Source: Tetrastigma voinierianum (taxonomy: Eukaryota; Streptophyta; Magnoliopsida; Vitales; Vitaceae). From it: a stretch of 64,000 nt of DNA. The stretch covers positions 62,001-126,000 of the forward strand of contig JAEQBH010002442.1 in assembly GCA_016808115.1 (NCBI GenBank), written 5' to 3'. The translations under genes and the position numbers were made by a program. Below, piece after piece: positions 12,711 to 23,818 of this stretch. The notes below the pieces were generated by a model. The model did no database searches. It was given only the letters and a program-made list of their open reading frames with translations, and was not told where the DNA came from. Numbering within the stretch: position 1 is the first letter of the stretch; each line of letters opens with the position of its first letter.

Positions 12711-12726
12711 GGCTCTGACCTGCCAA
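12711..12726 (-). other. Primer-binding site of copia element 1 (initiator Met tRNA type, degenerate)
   Basis: The minus strand after the 5' LTR reads TTTGGCAGGTCAGAGCC, a damaged version of the TGGTATCAGAGC site used by plant copia elements. Confidence 0.65.
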
Positions 12727-12727
12727 A

Positions 12728-12945
12728 TGTTAAGAAGAGAGTAGAAGATAAACTGCTATTTTATTGGGTGGGAAGGACAGAAACTTTTTAAAATAACCTT
12801 CTACAATGACAGAAGATAGAAAATAAAGGTATAGCTACTGAAATAAGTTCTAGATAAATCAAATGGTTAAATATCCCATAAAGATAGGGATTTATTGACC
12901 AAACAATAACAAAACTATCTAAAACTTAGCTAATAATTCTCAACA
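12728..12945 (-). repeat. 5' LTR of copia element 1
   Basis: This 218-bp LTR pairs with 8490-8716 and ends at the ATCAA target duplication (12946-12950). Confidence 0.93.
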
Positions 12946-14696
12946 ATCAAGTGGTACATCAACTGCTTAAAGGTAAAGTCAAAAAGTTTGTTGAAAACTC
13001 ACTTGCCGTATCTCTCTCTGATCTCTCTTTTGCTTGGTGAATGTAACCTAAAAGATTGTTGCTTCTTGGTGCAGGGTACAATCTTTTGACAATAGGTCTG
13101 ATTGTTTTGCACTGTGGTTTTGCTTGCTACAAATGTCGTATTTATATTTTGATTACAAAAAACAAGTTTTATTTATATGCCTCTTTTTCTTGTGCTGGCA
13201 GATGGGTTCCTAATTTTTTTTTATAGGCAAAATGGTTTCCTAATTATCTTTGCATAGTAAAACATTTTTCCTTCTATTGCTTCCTGTTTGCCTGTTTAAG
13301 CTTCCATTGTTTGTGGATTATTGTGACCTTCTTTATGTGTACTCTCTTATCTTTTTTCTTTTATCCAAACATTGGGTATTAAAAGTACAAGCCCTATTTA
13401 GGTTTGAATGTCGTTGGCATTTTCCTTCCTACCTATCTGAGAATGGGAAAATGATGACTGTGGAGGATGCAGATGGGATGATTCTTTGGGTTTCAAGTAA
13501 GCTTTGTTTTTTTTTTTCATTTTCTTTTCTGATCAGTTTATTTATTTCATTGTTTCTTTGTCTTTTTTTCGAGCTGATTTTTTCATTACAACTAACTAAA
13601 CCATCTAAAAAAACAAACTATGATGCATTCACAATTTTGATTTTTTTTTTTTGCTTCATTTTCATCCGAGGTTTCTCCATTTTTTTGTATTTATGTTTTC
13701 TTTTCTTTTTCTTTTCTTACTATATTTGATATGATTAGATTTTTTTTGGTTTCATGGGTTTTTTTTCTTTCTCTCCATTATTGAAGAGTTTCAACCCAAT
13801 TAAGCTATCATGCTATAGTTACTATAAAATGAAAAGGTCCTATCGTCATACATGTATGCTACATTCAAATATGTTTTTTTTTTCCTATTTTCATTCCTAT
13901 CTGTGTATTTGAGGGCTTTTTAATTTTTTTTGTTTCTGCTGATGTTATTTAATTGTTTGGTAATAGAGCCAATCAGATACATAATTTTATTTTTTGGCAA
14001 ATAGAGATTTGTTAACTCAGCATACACACCCTGTGATCCTCCCTCATTTTCGAATTGATGAACGACGAGGATTGATACGCATCATGACCCTCCCTTGAAA
14101 ACCTTAGTGTTATACATCTCTATCAGTTTAGCTCTTTCTCTTTTTCTAGTGATTCTCTTATGGCAGAATTTCCTCTAGTCATCCAATAATTTAGAGCTCT
14201 TTTTTTAAAAAAAATTCCTCATCTCATGGCAAAATTACAGAGCTACTTGTCTTAGAATTTTCTTAGCTTTCTTCCTTCTATTCTTCATTTTTTTGTATCG
14301 ACAAAGCCGTTAATCCTTAGCTTGCCTCTTCTACCATTTTTAAAAAAGTCTTTGATCCGAAGCCTCTCGACTTTACATCGATACCTCCTTGAGGAAGAAT
14401 TTTAAGTAAGCTTCCTTGCTTAGTGAGCTTGGCGGAGGCGGTAATGGAGTGCTAGGTCCGGACGTTGTCCTGATGGAATTACGAACCAATGATCCTGGCA
14501 GTCCAATTCCTTCCAATAAGGTATGAGTTCTACCTTTCTAAAGTCTTTTCATTTTTTGTTTTCTTTTTTCTTTCTTTTGTTTTGGTTGATGTAACAAATC
14601 TTTATTGTTGAAACACTACATGAGAAAGTCTACACATCCAATGTTACAAACCATTTTATCTTTGTTTTATATGTCCAAGTCAAATCATTTAGTGCA
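12946..14696 (+). other. Upstream part of the ABCA2-like locus, with unassigned exon-like segments
   Basis: This stretch continues the left arm after the copia element. It is pyrimidine-rich and intron-like, but three pieces look exonic. About 12960-13030 reads KSKSLLKTHLP in one frame, mirrored near 21800-21880. About 13400-13495 includes SENGKMMTVEDADGMILW and ends at a possible donor (AAGTAAGC). About 14420-14520 reads GGGGNGVLGPDVVLMELRTN and PGSPIPSNK and ends at GGTATGAG. I cannot assign these to known parts of an ABCA protein. They lie 5' of recognisable ABCA exons in the same orientation and could be upstream exons of the same gene. The mirrored copy in the right arm (20400-21880) is more damaged. 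Confidence 0.4.
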
Positions 14697-17349
14697 TTAG
14701 ATGAAGTGGATGCATGGCTATATAGCAATCCAATGTGTTGCCTTGGAGTGTTGCATTTTATAGAAACAAATGCAACTATAATCATCTTTGGCTTACAAAC
14801 CAATTATACTCCAGTTTTTCGACGAGAAAAATATGAAGACCCAATATTCAAATTTCAAATTCCGTTTCAAATTGATATAGAGCGTCAAACTACTAGGTCT
14901 CGAATTGGAGGTATCAAATTCTTACCATTATTTTAGTTGTCTATTAAAGATTTTTTATTTTAGTTGATAATTATATTCTGAATACCTATTTTTCTTAAAC
15001 CATGCATGGCTTGCTCAGATCCAAACTTCAATTGGGAAGTTAAATTTAAGGAATTTGCACACCCTGCGGTAAAAAATGTCTCTACTGTTGGTGAACTAGG
15101 TCCAATATTCTTCTTTGCAATTGCTATGCTTGGTTTTGTTTTCCAAATGAGTTCCTTGATGATCACAGAGAAGGAACTAAAAATTCACCAAGCATTGAAT
15201 GTAATTTGCCCATCTATTAAAAATTTTCTCACTCATGCACTTTTAGGGAATTATTCTCACATTTGCTTGCTATTTTTTCATATTTAACTTGTGACAATGA
15301 CAATGATGGTCTTTATGATTCTTCCTCACATTTGTCGCAGCACATGGGAGGGAATTATGGCACTTGTTTCTTCACTTTCCATTATTCTCTTTGGAATGAT
15401 GTTCCAGTTTGATTTTTTCTTGAAGAACAACTTTTTTTTTGTATTCCTCTTGTTATTCCTTTTCCAACTCAATATGGTAATTTCTCTTTCTTATTGTCCT
15501 AATTAGGTGGTTGATTTCTATTATTCATAAACATAAATAATCCTATTTTAGATAGAATGCACATCATTCATTCATCGTGTTGGCTTGTGATTCTAGGTTG
15601 GTTTTGCTTTCATGCTATCATCCTTCATAAGCAAGTCATCTTCATCTACAACTATTGGTTTCTCCATTTTCCTTTTGGGAATTCTGACACAAGTAAGGTT
15701 TCCCCTTAAATTTATGGAATTCAAATTACACACTCAGTCATCACTAATAAATCCATTTTGATCATTGTAGACTGTTATGATATTTAAATTTCCCTATAGT
15801 GACAACTTTGCTGCTTCCTATCGAATCATATTGTCACTATTCCCTCCTAGTCTCCGTGCTAAAGCTCTAATAATGCTTGCTGATGCAACTTCCACTCCTC
15901 AATATCCGGGGATTAGTTGGAGTAGACGAGCATAATGTGCACCCAATCATTCCGATTGTGTCATTACAATAGTATGTTAAACTCAAATTAATCCTAATGT
16001 TGACAAATTATTTTGCTTATTGATTTTACTAAGATGTCATCATAGCAATCCTTTATTTTCTTTATTTTTTATTTTTTTTTTCTCTTCACTTACTTTCTTT
16101 ATTTATCTCTTCTTCCCTTTTGTAATCAAGAAGGCAATAATTAATTAGGTTACTCTTTTCACTTTGTAACAAAATGATATCTATAAATGGCTAGCAACCA
16201 CATTTTTTATGTGGTTTCTTTTGGCCATATATTTTGATAACATAATCCCGAGCTCCTTTCGTGTAAAGAAATCTATATTCTACTTTTTGAAGCCTAGCTA
16301 TTGGACAGGAAGAGATAGAATCACGGTTGAAGGTAATTAATTTCAAAACTTTAATGTGGTGCTCATGAGTTTTCTTGTTGGCTGGTATAATAAATGACTT
16401 TGACCTATCTTTATGTTTCTTCATTTAGAGTGTGGTGCCCTTTGTAGTTGCAAAGGCCCTGTTCCATCTCTAGAGGACATCACCACGAATCATGAAGATG
16501 TCCTTGAAGAGGAAAACATAATAAATGAACAAAGAAGGGAAGGCTTAGTGGATCAAAATATTATTGTTCAGATATGCAATCTTACAAAAACCTATCCTGA
16601 GGCAACAAATATAAGTTGTTGTAAATGCAAGAAGACTTCACCTTACCATGCTATTAAGGTATTGACCTTATTTTACCAAGGTATTAAGTATTACTATCTC
16701 TCACTACTTAGTAGTTTGATATTTTAATTTGTTTTGCATGTGTCAATGTTGTAACCACTACATGCATGTTCGCTATTTACTTTTAGGGCTTATGAGTCAA
16801 CTTTAGAAAGAATCAACTATTTTGTCTCCTTGGACCCAATGGATCTAGAAAAACTACCGTAATTGATTGCTTGACTGGGATTACCCCTGTCATTGAGGGT
16901 GATGGTAATGTTCAATTTTCATGTTCCTTGATAAAAATTTTCTTCCATGAATTTAAAAGAATGTACTTGAGCTATAAAATAAATTGTTGTGTCAATAACT
17001 TTTATAAAAGGGGATTCAATTCAAAGTTCTGTAGGAATGTCAAACATTCAAAGAATCATAGGAGTTTGTCCCTAGATGACCTCTTTTTTTTTTTCCTTAT
17101 TTTCATCTTTATTCAAGTAAATCTAGTTTTCAAGAGGACTAACTACATTGTTTTTCATAGTCAGATATTCTCTAGGATGATTTGTCTGGTCAAGAGCATC
17201 TAGAATTGTTATCCAGCATTAAAGGCCTCCCTCCTTCTTCAGTCAAATCAGTATGTATTGAAAAACCCTAAAAAGAAGCCCTTGCATACTTGATTTTTTC
17301 TATTTAATTACTAGAAGACTAAGTGTTTGTCCGATTACAAGTTTTTACA

Positions 17350-17410
<61 letters not shown>

Positions 17411-17582
17411 TTTTAGGCAGTGCTTCTATTTCTATGAAGGTTCCTCAAAAATCATTATCTAATGTGAAACTCACCCAAGCAGCAAAAATAAGAGTTGGAA
17501 ATTACAGTGGAGAAATGAAACGCTGCCTTAGTGTTGCCATAGCGCTAATTGGTGATCCAAAGTTGGTCCTTTTGGATGAACA
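14697..17582 (+). pseudogene. ABCA2-like ABC transporter pseudogene, left-arm copy
   Basis: Plant ABCA2-type half-transporters export substrates, probably lipids, through a C-terminal nucleotide-binding domain. Exon-like blocks in order: 14697-14910 (DAWLYSNPMCCLG, YEDPIFKFQIP); 15018-15200 (FNWEVKFKEFAHPA, then a membrane segment); 15337-15476 (STWEGIMALVSSL, FGMMFQFDFFLKNN); 15597-15692 (VGFAFMLSSFISKSS); 15770-15972 (ADATSTP, GISWSRRA then a stop); 16228-16312 (YFDNII, KSIFYFLKPSYWTG); 16429-16657 (CSCKGPVPSLEDIT, CCKCKKTSPYHAIK); 16787-16905 (LFCLLGPNGSRKTT, a Walker A with AG changed to SR; then CLTGITPVIEGD); 17034-17085 (IIGVCP then a stop); about 17178-17250 (LSGQEHLELLSSIKGLPPSS); 17415-17582 (NYSGEMKRCLSVAIALIGDP, signature and Walker B ending LLDEQ). 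Splice junctions are mostly recognisable. Stops, the damaged Walker A and loss of everything after Walker B show it is dead. Confidence 0.9.
17353..17406. repeat. (AT)n microsatellite in an ABCA2-like intron, left arm only
   Basis: About 54 bp of AT repeats just upstream of the last ABCA2-like exon. The mirrored intron in the right arm (near 17840-17870) lacks it, so it grew after the duplication or was lost there. Confidence 0.95.
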
Positions 17583-17610
17583 GGTGAGTAAATTAAAAAC
17601 TTCTTCTTTA

Positions 17611-17641
17611 TGAGTAAATACATTAAAGAAACATGTAGAGA
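17611..17641. other. Centre of the palindrome (about 30-bp unpaired spacer)
   Basis: CAGGTGAGTAAATTAAAAAC at 17581-17600 is mirrored by GTTTTTAATTTGCTTACC ending near 17667. Pairing stops in the AT-rich stretch between. The symmetry axis falls just after the splice donor that follows the Walker B exon. Confidence 0.85.
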
Positions 17642-17642
17642 A

Positions 17643-20380
17643 AGGAGAAGTTTTTAATTTGCTTACCGGTTCATACAAAATGACCAACTATGGATCACCA
17701 ATTAGTGCTATGGCAGCTAAAGTAGCGTTTCATTCTCCTGCAACTCAACTCTTATTTTCTTTGCTTAAGTATTCACATCGGATGTGATTTTGAGCAGCAA
17801 CCGTAGAAATAGAAACATTCGTTGAAGCTCGAATATTGGTATGAAACTTATAATCGAACAAAAGCACCTAGTCTTCTGGTAATTAAACAGAAAAAATCAG
17901 AGTATCTGAAACTAACAGAGGACTCAATACATCTTGTTGAGCGAAGGAGGAAGATGGCGAAGAACAATTCTGGAGTAGCTAACTGACGAACAAATCATCA
18001 TAGAAAGAATATTTGACTATGGAAGCTGCGTGGTTAGTCTCTTGAAAACTAGATTTGCAGATAAAGATAACGAAGGAAAGGGTCACTTGGGGACAAACTC
18101 CTATGATTCTTCGAATGTTTGACATTCTACGGCACAGTGAATACCCATTATAAAAGTTGTTGACACAACGATTATGACAACAGCTCAAGTACATTCGCAC
18201 CAAATTCATGAGAAAGAAAAATTTTTATCAGAACATAAAGAAAGTGAACATCACTCACCACCCGAGATGAGGTGTCGGTCGGCTGTCGAGCACTTGGACT
18301 TTCGGATGTGGGTCCCGAAAGGAGACAAGCAATTGATTACTGAAAGTTGATCCATAAGCACAAGAAATAAATGAGTAACATGCATGTACAACATTGACAC
18401 ATGGCACAAATTAAAATATAAAACTACTAGAGGTGGTGAAGATAGTAATACTAATACCAACCAGGTCAACACATATGTATGGTAGAGCTAGTCTTCTTGC
18501 ATTACAGCAACATATTTGTTGTCCCCGAGAGACAGAGTTTTAATTACATATACGAGACAGCAATATTTTGATCACTAAACAACTATAACAACTGTTCCTT
18601 TAAATGTTTTCGCCGCCGAGGACATCTTCGTCGACCGTGTTGATGTCTAGGGCTGGAATAGAGGCTTTGCGGCGCTACGAAGAGGCGCCACACTCAAAAT
18701 GAAGAACATGAGACAGGTCGAAAGTCATTTATTATATCGACCCGACAAAGAAAAACAATGAGCACCATATTAAAATTTTAAGGGTGGTACCTTCAACCTT
18801 GATCCTATCTTTCTGTCTAATGCTTTTAGGTAAAGAGTAGAAGATATGAATTTCTTTTAGGAGGCTTCGAGATTATATTATTAAATATATGACAAAAGAA
18901 ACCACATAAAAAAATAACCGTTTATAAAATATCATTACGATAAAGTAGAAAAACAACACAAACAATTTCCTTCTTGAGTACAAAAAGAAAGAAGATAAAC
19001 AAAAAATGAGAGTGAAAAACAAATAAAAATAAAGAAAATAAAGAGATATAATATAGACATCTTAGTAAAGCTCATAATAATAATTGTCAACGTGGTTGCT
19101 TTATACTATTATGAAAACTACGTCGAAATGGAGTTAGGTGCCTAACTAACCCGGAGATATCGAGGAGTGGAAGTTGCATCAGCAAGCATTATTAGAGCTT
19201 TAGCAAGGAGACTAGGAGGGAATAGTGACAATATGATCCGATAGGAAGCAACAAAGTTGTCACTATAGGGAAATTTAAATATCATAACAGTATGCAATGA
19301 TCACAATGGATTTATTAGTGATGACTGAGTGTGTAATTTGCATTCCATAAATTTAAGGGGGTACCTTACTTGTGTCAGAATTCCCAAAAGGAAAATGGAG
19401 AAACCAATAGTTATAGATGAAGATGAAACTGCTATGAAGACGATAACATGGCTAAAACCTAAAATCACAAGCAATATGATGAGATGAATGATATACATTA
19501 TCTTAAATAGGGTATTTCTCTTATCAAATAATGAAATCAACCACTAATCTAGAGATAATAAGAAAGAAAGAGCCACCATATTGAGGATTGGAAAAGGAAG
19601 AAGCAGATAGATAAACTCAAGAGAAGCTGTTGTTGAAAATCAGCTGGGACATCGACTGAGGCAATGAAAGTGAAAAACAAATGCCATAATTACTATGCTG
19701 TGACAGCCGATAGGAAGAATCATAAAGACTTAAATGCTATCATTGCTGGAAATATCAACATAAAACTATGAAGAAATAACAGCAAATAATATAATTCCGC
19801 AGAACCATGGTGAAAGAACACAATAGATGGGAAAATTATAGTCAGCTGGCGAAGTTTTGGTTTCGCTGCGCACGGCGATCAGAGCAGCTGGAAAACGAAA
19901 CAAGCTGTAGCGGTGCAAGGAAAAATGTTGATCCTAGTTCACCAACGGAAACCAGAACCTCTTTACACATGGAGATGTCTGAAAACTCCTTAGATTTAAC
20001 TTCCCTGATGAAAGGACTGAGATCGGCTGGCTTTCCCTATGCATGAATTTAAGATATAAAGCGGTGTGGGAGAATATATTGGCAACTAAAAAAAATCTGT
20101 AGGCTCGACTATAATCGAAAATTTGATATAGTCGAACTACAATGCTCTGAAATTTGAAGCGAATTGGTGAATATTGGGTCTTCATATTTCCTCGTCGAAA
20201 AGCTGGGTATAGTGGTTGTAAGCAAGATATTGCCATTTGTTTCTGTAAAATGCAGCATGAGAGCACGTGGTGCTATATGAATATGCATCCACTCATCGTG
20301 TACTAAATGTTTGACACAGACATATAAAACAAGGGCTAAATAGTTTATGACGTGGATGTTTGAGACTTCTTTCATGTAGT
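17643..20380 (-). pseudogene. ABCA2-like ABC transporter pseudogene, right-arm copy
   Basis: This is the mirror copy of 14697-17582 on the minus strand, more damaged. Recognisable blocks on the minus strand: about 20340-20130 (LHFTETN, KYEDPIF); about 20060-19930 (counterpart of the FNWEVKFKEF exon, frameshifted); 19445-19355 (TIGFSIFLLGILTQ); about 19210-19140 (counterpart of the ADATSTP exon); about 18900-18600 (counterparts of the IFYFLKPSYW and CSCKGPVPS exons, heavily altered); about 18360-18240 (Walker A exon, not readable as a P-loop); 18130-18070 (MSNIRRIIGVCPQ, here without the stop found in the left copy); and 17760-17660 (signature/Walker B exon with frame breaks). Because the left copy has CP-stop where this one keeps VCPQ, some inactivating changes happened independently after the duplication. 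Confidence 0.85.
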
Positions 20381-20399
20381 GTTTCATCAATAAAGATTT

Positions 20400-21880
20400 G
20401 CCCTCAACAAAACAAAAAGAAAAGAAAAGAAAACAAAAGGAAAGACTTTAAGTAGAATCATCTGCTGTGAAAGGAATTGGACGGCCGGGCAGGTAAATAA
20501 TTCCCATTAACAATAACTTTTGGACTCTAAGGCGACTTCCATTACGGCATGGCGAACAAGGAAGCTTATGGCGGCCCCTCTCGCAGGTATCGTCTGAAAC
20601 TCGAGCTCCCGGAACCTTTTTAAAATGGTAGAAGAAAGGTGAAACCAGACCTTGACTATCAACAAATGAGAAGAATAGAAAGGAAGAAAGCTGAGAAAAT
20701 CCTGACAATGGCTATGTCCTTCGTGAGGATAAGGAATTTTTTTAAAGGCTCTAGGGTAATTGGATGACTAAGAATTCTACCATAAGAGAATCATGAAAAA
20801 GAGAGAACTAAACTAACAGAATGTAACATGGGATGAAGGAGAGATCGATGATCTGTGAGTGTGCTCAGTAAAATGGAGGAGGGATCATAGAATGACAACC
20901 AAGAATTTGAGAATGCTCTCTATTTTGCCAAAAAACATAAAATTATGTATCATTAATATCATAAACAATTAGAAATAACATCAACGAAAACAAGAAAGTA
21001 AAGAGAGCCCTCAAGTGAATAAGGCTGAAAATAGAAAAACTTGCTCTTTGATGTAACATACAATAGGACCTTTTCATTGCGACAACTACGGCACGACAAG
21101 CTTGGTGAGTTGGCTCTTCAATATAATAAGAAAGAAAAAAGGAACTTATGAACAAAAAAAATCTAATCATATCAAATATAACAGAAGAAAAGAAGAAAAA
21201 AAACATAAATACGAGAAAAAATTGAGCTCCGGGATGAAAATGAAGCAAAAAAAAAAATTCAAATTGTGAAGATGCATCATAATTGTTTTTAGATAGTTTT
21301 AGTTAGACCAGCAATAAAATCAGCTGAAAAGACAAAAAGAACAATGAAATAAATGAGCGATCGAAAAAAGAAAAATGACAAAAAAGGCAAAGCATGAGAG
21401 CGAAAGAGATAAATCCCATCTAGTCACTGCACAAATCATCATTTCCATTCTAGATAGGCGGAAGAGAAAATGCCAACGATTCAACTAAATAAAGACTGTG
21501 CTGTACCAGTGTTCAGATGAAAACTTTGAAAAGTGCGCATAGAAGAAGGTGCAATATCCACAGGCAATGGAAACTTAAGCAGAGCAGAGCGAGGCAATAA
21601 GAAGGAAAGGAATGTTTTATATGCAGATATTAAGGAGAACCATCTTTAACCCTATAAAAAAATTGAACCCATCGACACAAAAGGGCATATCGAAATCTGG
21701 CTTACAGTGTCGAGAATACCATCTGACTTTGTTACAAGCAAGACCGCGATGTGGCTAATCAGACCTGGTGCGAAGCAACAATGTTTAAATTTACATTCAC
21801 GAGCAGAAGCGAGAGATAACGGCAAGTGAGTTTTCAACAAACTTTTTGACTTTACCTTTGAGGCGGTCGATGTACCACTT
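20400..21880 (-). other. Right-arm mirror of the upstream ABCA2-like region
   Basis: Purine-rich on +, this is the reverse complement of 12946-14690. The counterpart of the unassigned exon near 14420-14520 lies around 20480-20600, and that of 12960-13030 at about 21800-21880 (minus-strand KVKSKSLLKTHLP). No intact ORF. Long open frames here (for example 20943-21248 and 21652-21918 on minus) are mirrored intron or broken exon sequence. Confidence 0.6.
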
Positions 21881-22263
21881 GACCACTGTACGAGTTCCGA
21901 TCTCGGTCGATTTCGCAAACTGCGTTAATGCGGAAGGCCCCTCGAATCAGATGCTAAGCGCTTGGACAGTAAGCTTCCTTCTAGAGGCATAGAAGGATCT
22001 TTCTTTGACCCCCTCTCTTGTCGATCCCTCTTTGACCAGGACTAGAAGTGGTTGCTTCCTTTCTACAAATGGGATGCCCGAGTTTCAAGGATCGATTGAT
22101 TCAAAAAGAATCGTCTTCATCCTCTTTTCATATCTTTACCAGACCTACCTATTCTATAGTAAGCACTGTTCATGGACCTAAAAGAGTGCTGAGGAGGGTG
22201 AAAACAAGGTAGGACGGGGAGACAAAGAGAAAGATGGTGAAAAATGGAGGAAATGGATGGAGA

Positions 22264-22405
22264 AGAGAGCAAAAGAGAGAGCAGAGAGAGATAACGGCTT
22301 TTGTTGCAAGTGAGTTTTCAACATAAAAGAAAAATTGAGGAAGGGATGAGAGAGCAAAAGAGAGAGCAGAGAGATAACGGCTGTGTTGCAAGTGAGTTTT
22401 CAACA
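22264..22405. repeat. 85-bp tandem duplication in the right arm
   Basis: AGAGAGCAAAAGAGAGAGCA starts at 22264 and again at 22349, each followed by GATAACGGCT and then GCAAGTGAGTTTTCAACA. The same end motif occurs once more at about 21822-21840 (both arms) and, diverged, at about 28215-28250. Confidence 0.85.
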
Positions 22406-22663
22406 GAATCAAGGTGACTGACCCCTTTTTCCATGAGTCTTTTTTGAGTTTTAATTTGAGCTGTTCAAGGTGACCACTTCTATTTATCTGTACATTAATG
22501 CGCCGATTTGAAGCCAAACTTAATTAATTACCAGCCGTGAAAGTGACCATTTCTATTTATCCGTAAATTAATGCACCAATTTGAAGCCAAACTTAATTAA
22601 TTACCAGCCGTGTAGGATTTATGATGCATGATGTGCATGAACTAAAGAAACTTTAATTAGGGT

Positions 22664-22903
22664 TTGGAATTAATGAGAGTTGGACAACTTGATGGAGAGA
22701 GATGGTGTGAAAAGGAAGTAATAGCTGAGAAAGGCAAGGAAAGCTACGGACTGTTAAAAAGTTGGTCTTTCCCTCCATTTGCACTTCAATTAATATATCT
22801 TAGAGGAACAATTTGCCGCTTCTGCATGTGTCATGTCATGCCATCAGACCTACAAATAGCTAGTAATTATAAAGAGATTAGAGAAGATAAGATATTTATT
22901 TAA
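22664..22903 (+). other. 79-codon ORF, mirror of the ORF at 7832-8077
   Basis: Starts MELMRVGQLDGERWCEK and is nearly the same as the left-arm ORF for 72 codons. It has no recognised domain. See the left-arm entry; it is most likely a chance ORF kept open by the recent similarity of the outer arms. Confidence 0.3.
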
Positions 22904-23810
22904 ATTGAATTATTAGAGCTCACCACCCTAATGTTCCACCTGTCTAATCTTAATTATCGTCTTCCTCTCATTAATAAATGATCCATCACACATTCAGTAA
23001 TACCCACCAAAACCACGCCCTAACTTGTTTTAAGTATGTGCATTTTAAACTCTTGCTTTTAATTTCCTTTGTTTTTGAAAAGTTGTTTAAAATTCTTAAA
23101 AATAACTATTTCAGACAATTCTTATTTTGATGTGTTTTTTCATTTTTCCTTTTCATTTTCATTTTCATTTTATGTGTTTTGGGTTGTGATTCTTATTAAA
23201 TTTTGTCTATTCTATTATTTATATTAAAAATCCTTTCTAAAATGATGGGCTCTTATTTTGTAGAGAAAAACATTTCATTAAAATGGTTCCACCACAAGTT
23301 AGATATTAGTTTCTAAAATGATTTTAATGTCAAATATAAATTGTTTTATAAGCAAAATTTTAATATTTTTGAGATGAAAAATATTAATCAATAACCAGAA
23401 AAGACTAGTGGCCTGAAACTACATGAAACATCTCTTTTTCTTTTCTTTTTTTTCCTTTTTTGGTCATCGGATCAATCATCAAATCAACATCCTCGTGTTG
23501 AAGGCTTATGATGTTATAAAATTCACTTTTGAATATTATTAATTGTTTATCCTTTGATCTTATTGTAGGTTTTTTCACCAAAAAAAAACAGCCTAGCCCC
23601 CATATCCTTAGAGGATATATATATATTTATTTATTAAACAAACTTACCTTTGTTCATTTATTTATTCTTTATCTTTTTACTTATATAAAAAAAATTAAAT
23701 ACGTATCTATTTCTTTGACATGGTGATTTTTGCGTATATTATTAAATTAATAGGTAGAAAGACACAAATAAATCATTGATTCCGTGTGCAAGTAGCAGAG
23801 ATATCTTCAC

Positions 23811-23818
23811 ATGTCTAC
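23811..23818. other. Target-site duplication of the hAT element, left
   Basis: ATGTCTAC, repeated exactly at 24615-24622. The opposite arm has it once (GTAGACAT at 6919-6926). Confidence 0.95.

Larger units (their letters stand above)
8490..12945 (-). mobile_element. Ty1/copia retrotransposon 1 (4456 bp), inserted in the left arm
   Basis: This is a complete but broken element on the minus strand. Its LTRs are at 12728-12945 (5') and 8490-8716 (3'), both TGTTGAG...AACA on the minus strand. A primer-binding site follows the 5' LTR and a polypurine tract precedes the 3' LTR. Between them lie gag, protease, integrase, RT and RNase H in copia order. The short LTRs of about 220 bp differ by several substitutions and small indels, so the insertion is not recent. 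It sits in sequence that the opposite palindrome arm preserves without the element (21879-21883). I did not assign a copia lineage. Confidence 0.93.
5236..17610. repeat. Left arm of the large inverted repeat (palindrome)
   Basis: This arm matches the reverse complement of 17642-26362. Anchors, left to right: 5236 pairs with 26362; the TA run at 5312-5372 with 26201-26290; 5690-6160 with about 25370-25860; 6919-6926 with the hAT insertion point at 23811-24622; 7832-8077 with 22664-22909; 8134-8285 with about 22466-22612; 8440-8489 with about 21880-21930; 12946-13110 with about 21770-21883; 13700-13950 with 20943-21190; 14700-14936 with about 20100-20340; 15600-15780 with 19260-19450; 16200-16500 with about 18600-18910; 17500-17610 with 17642-17760. 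The copia element at 8490-12945 is an insertion absent from the other arm. Without it this arm is about 7.9 kb. By eye, 5.2-8.3 kb is highly similar to its partner, while the part from 12.9 kb inward is clearly more diverged. Confidence 0.93.

Noticed and set aside
13250..13729. 159-codon + ORF rich in F, L and S
   Set aside because: It spans poly-T intron-like sequence; only a short piece near 13400-13495 looks exonic, so no membrane protein is claimed.
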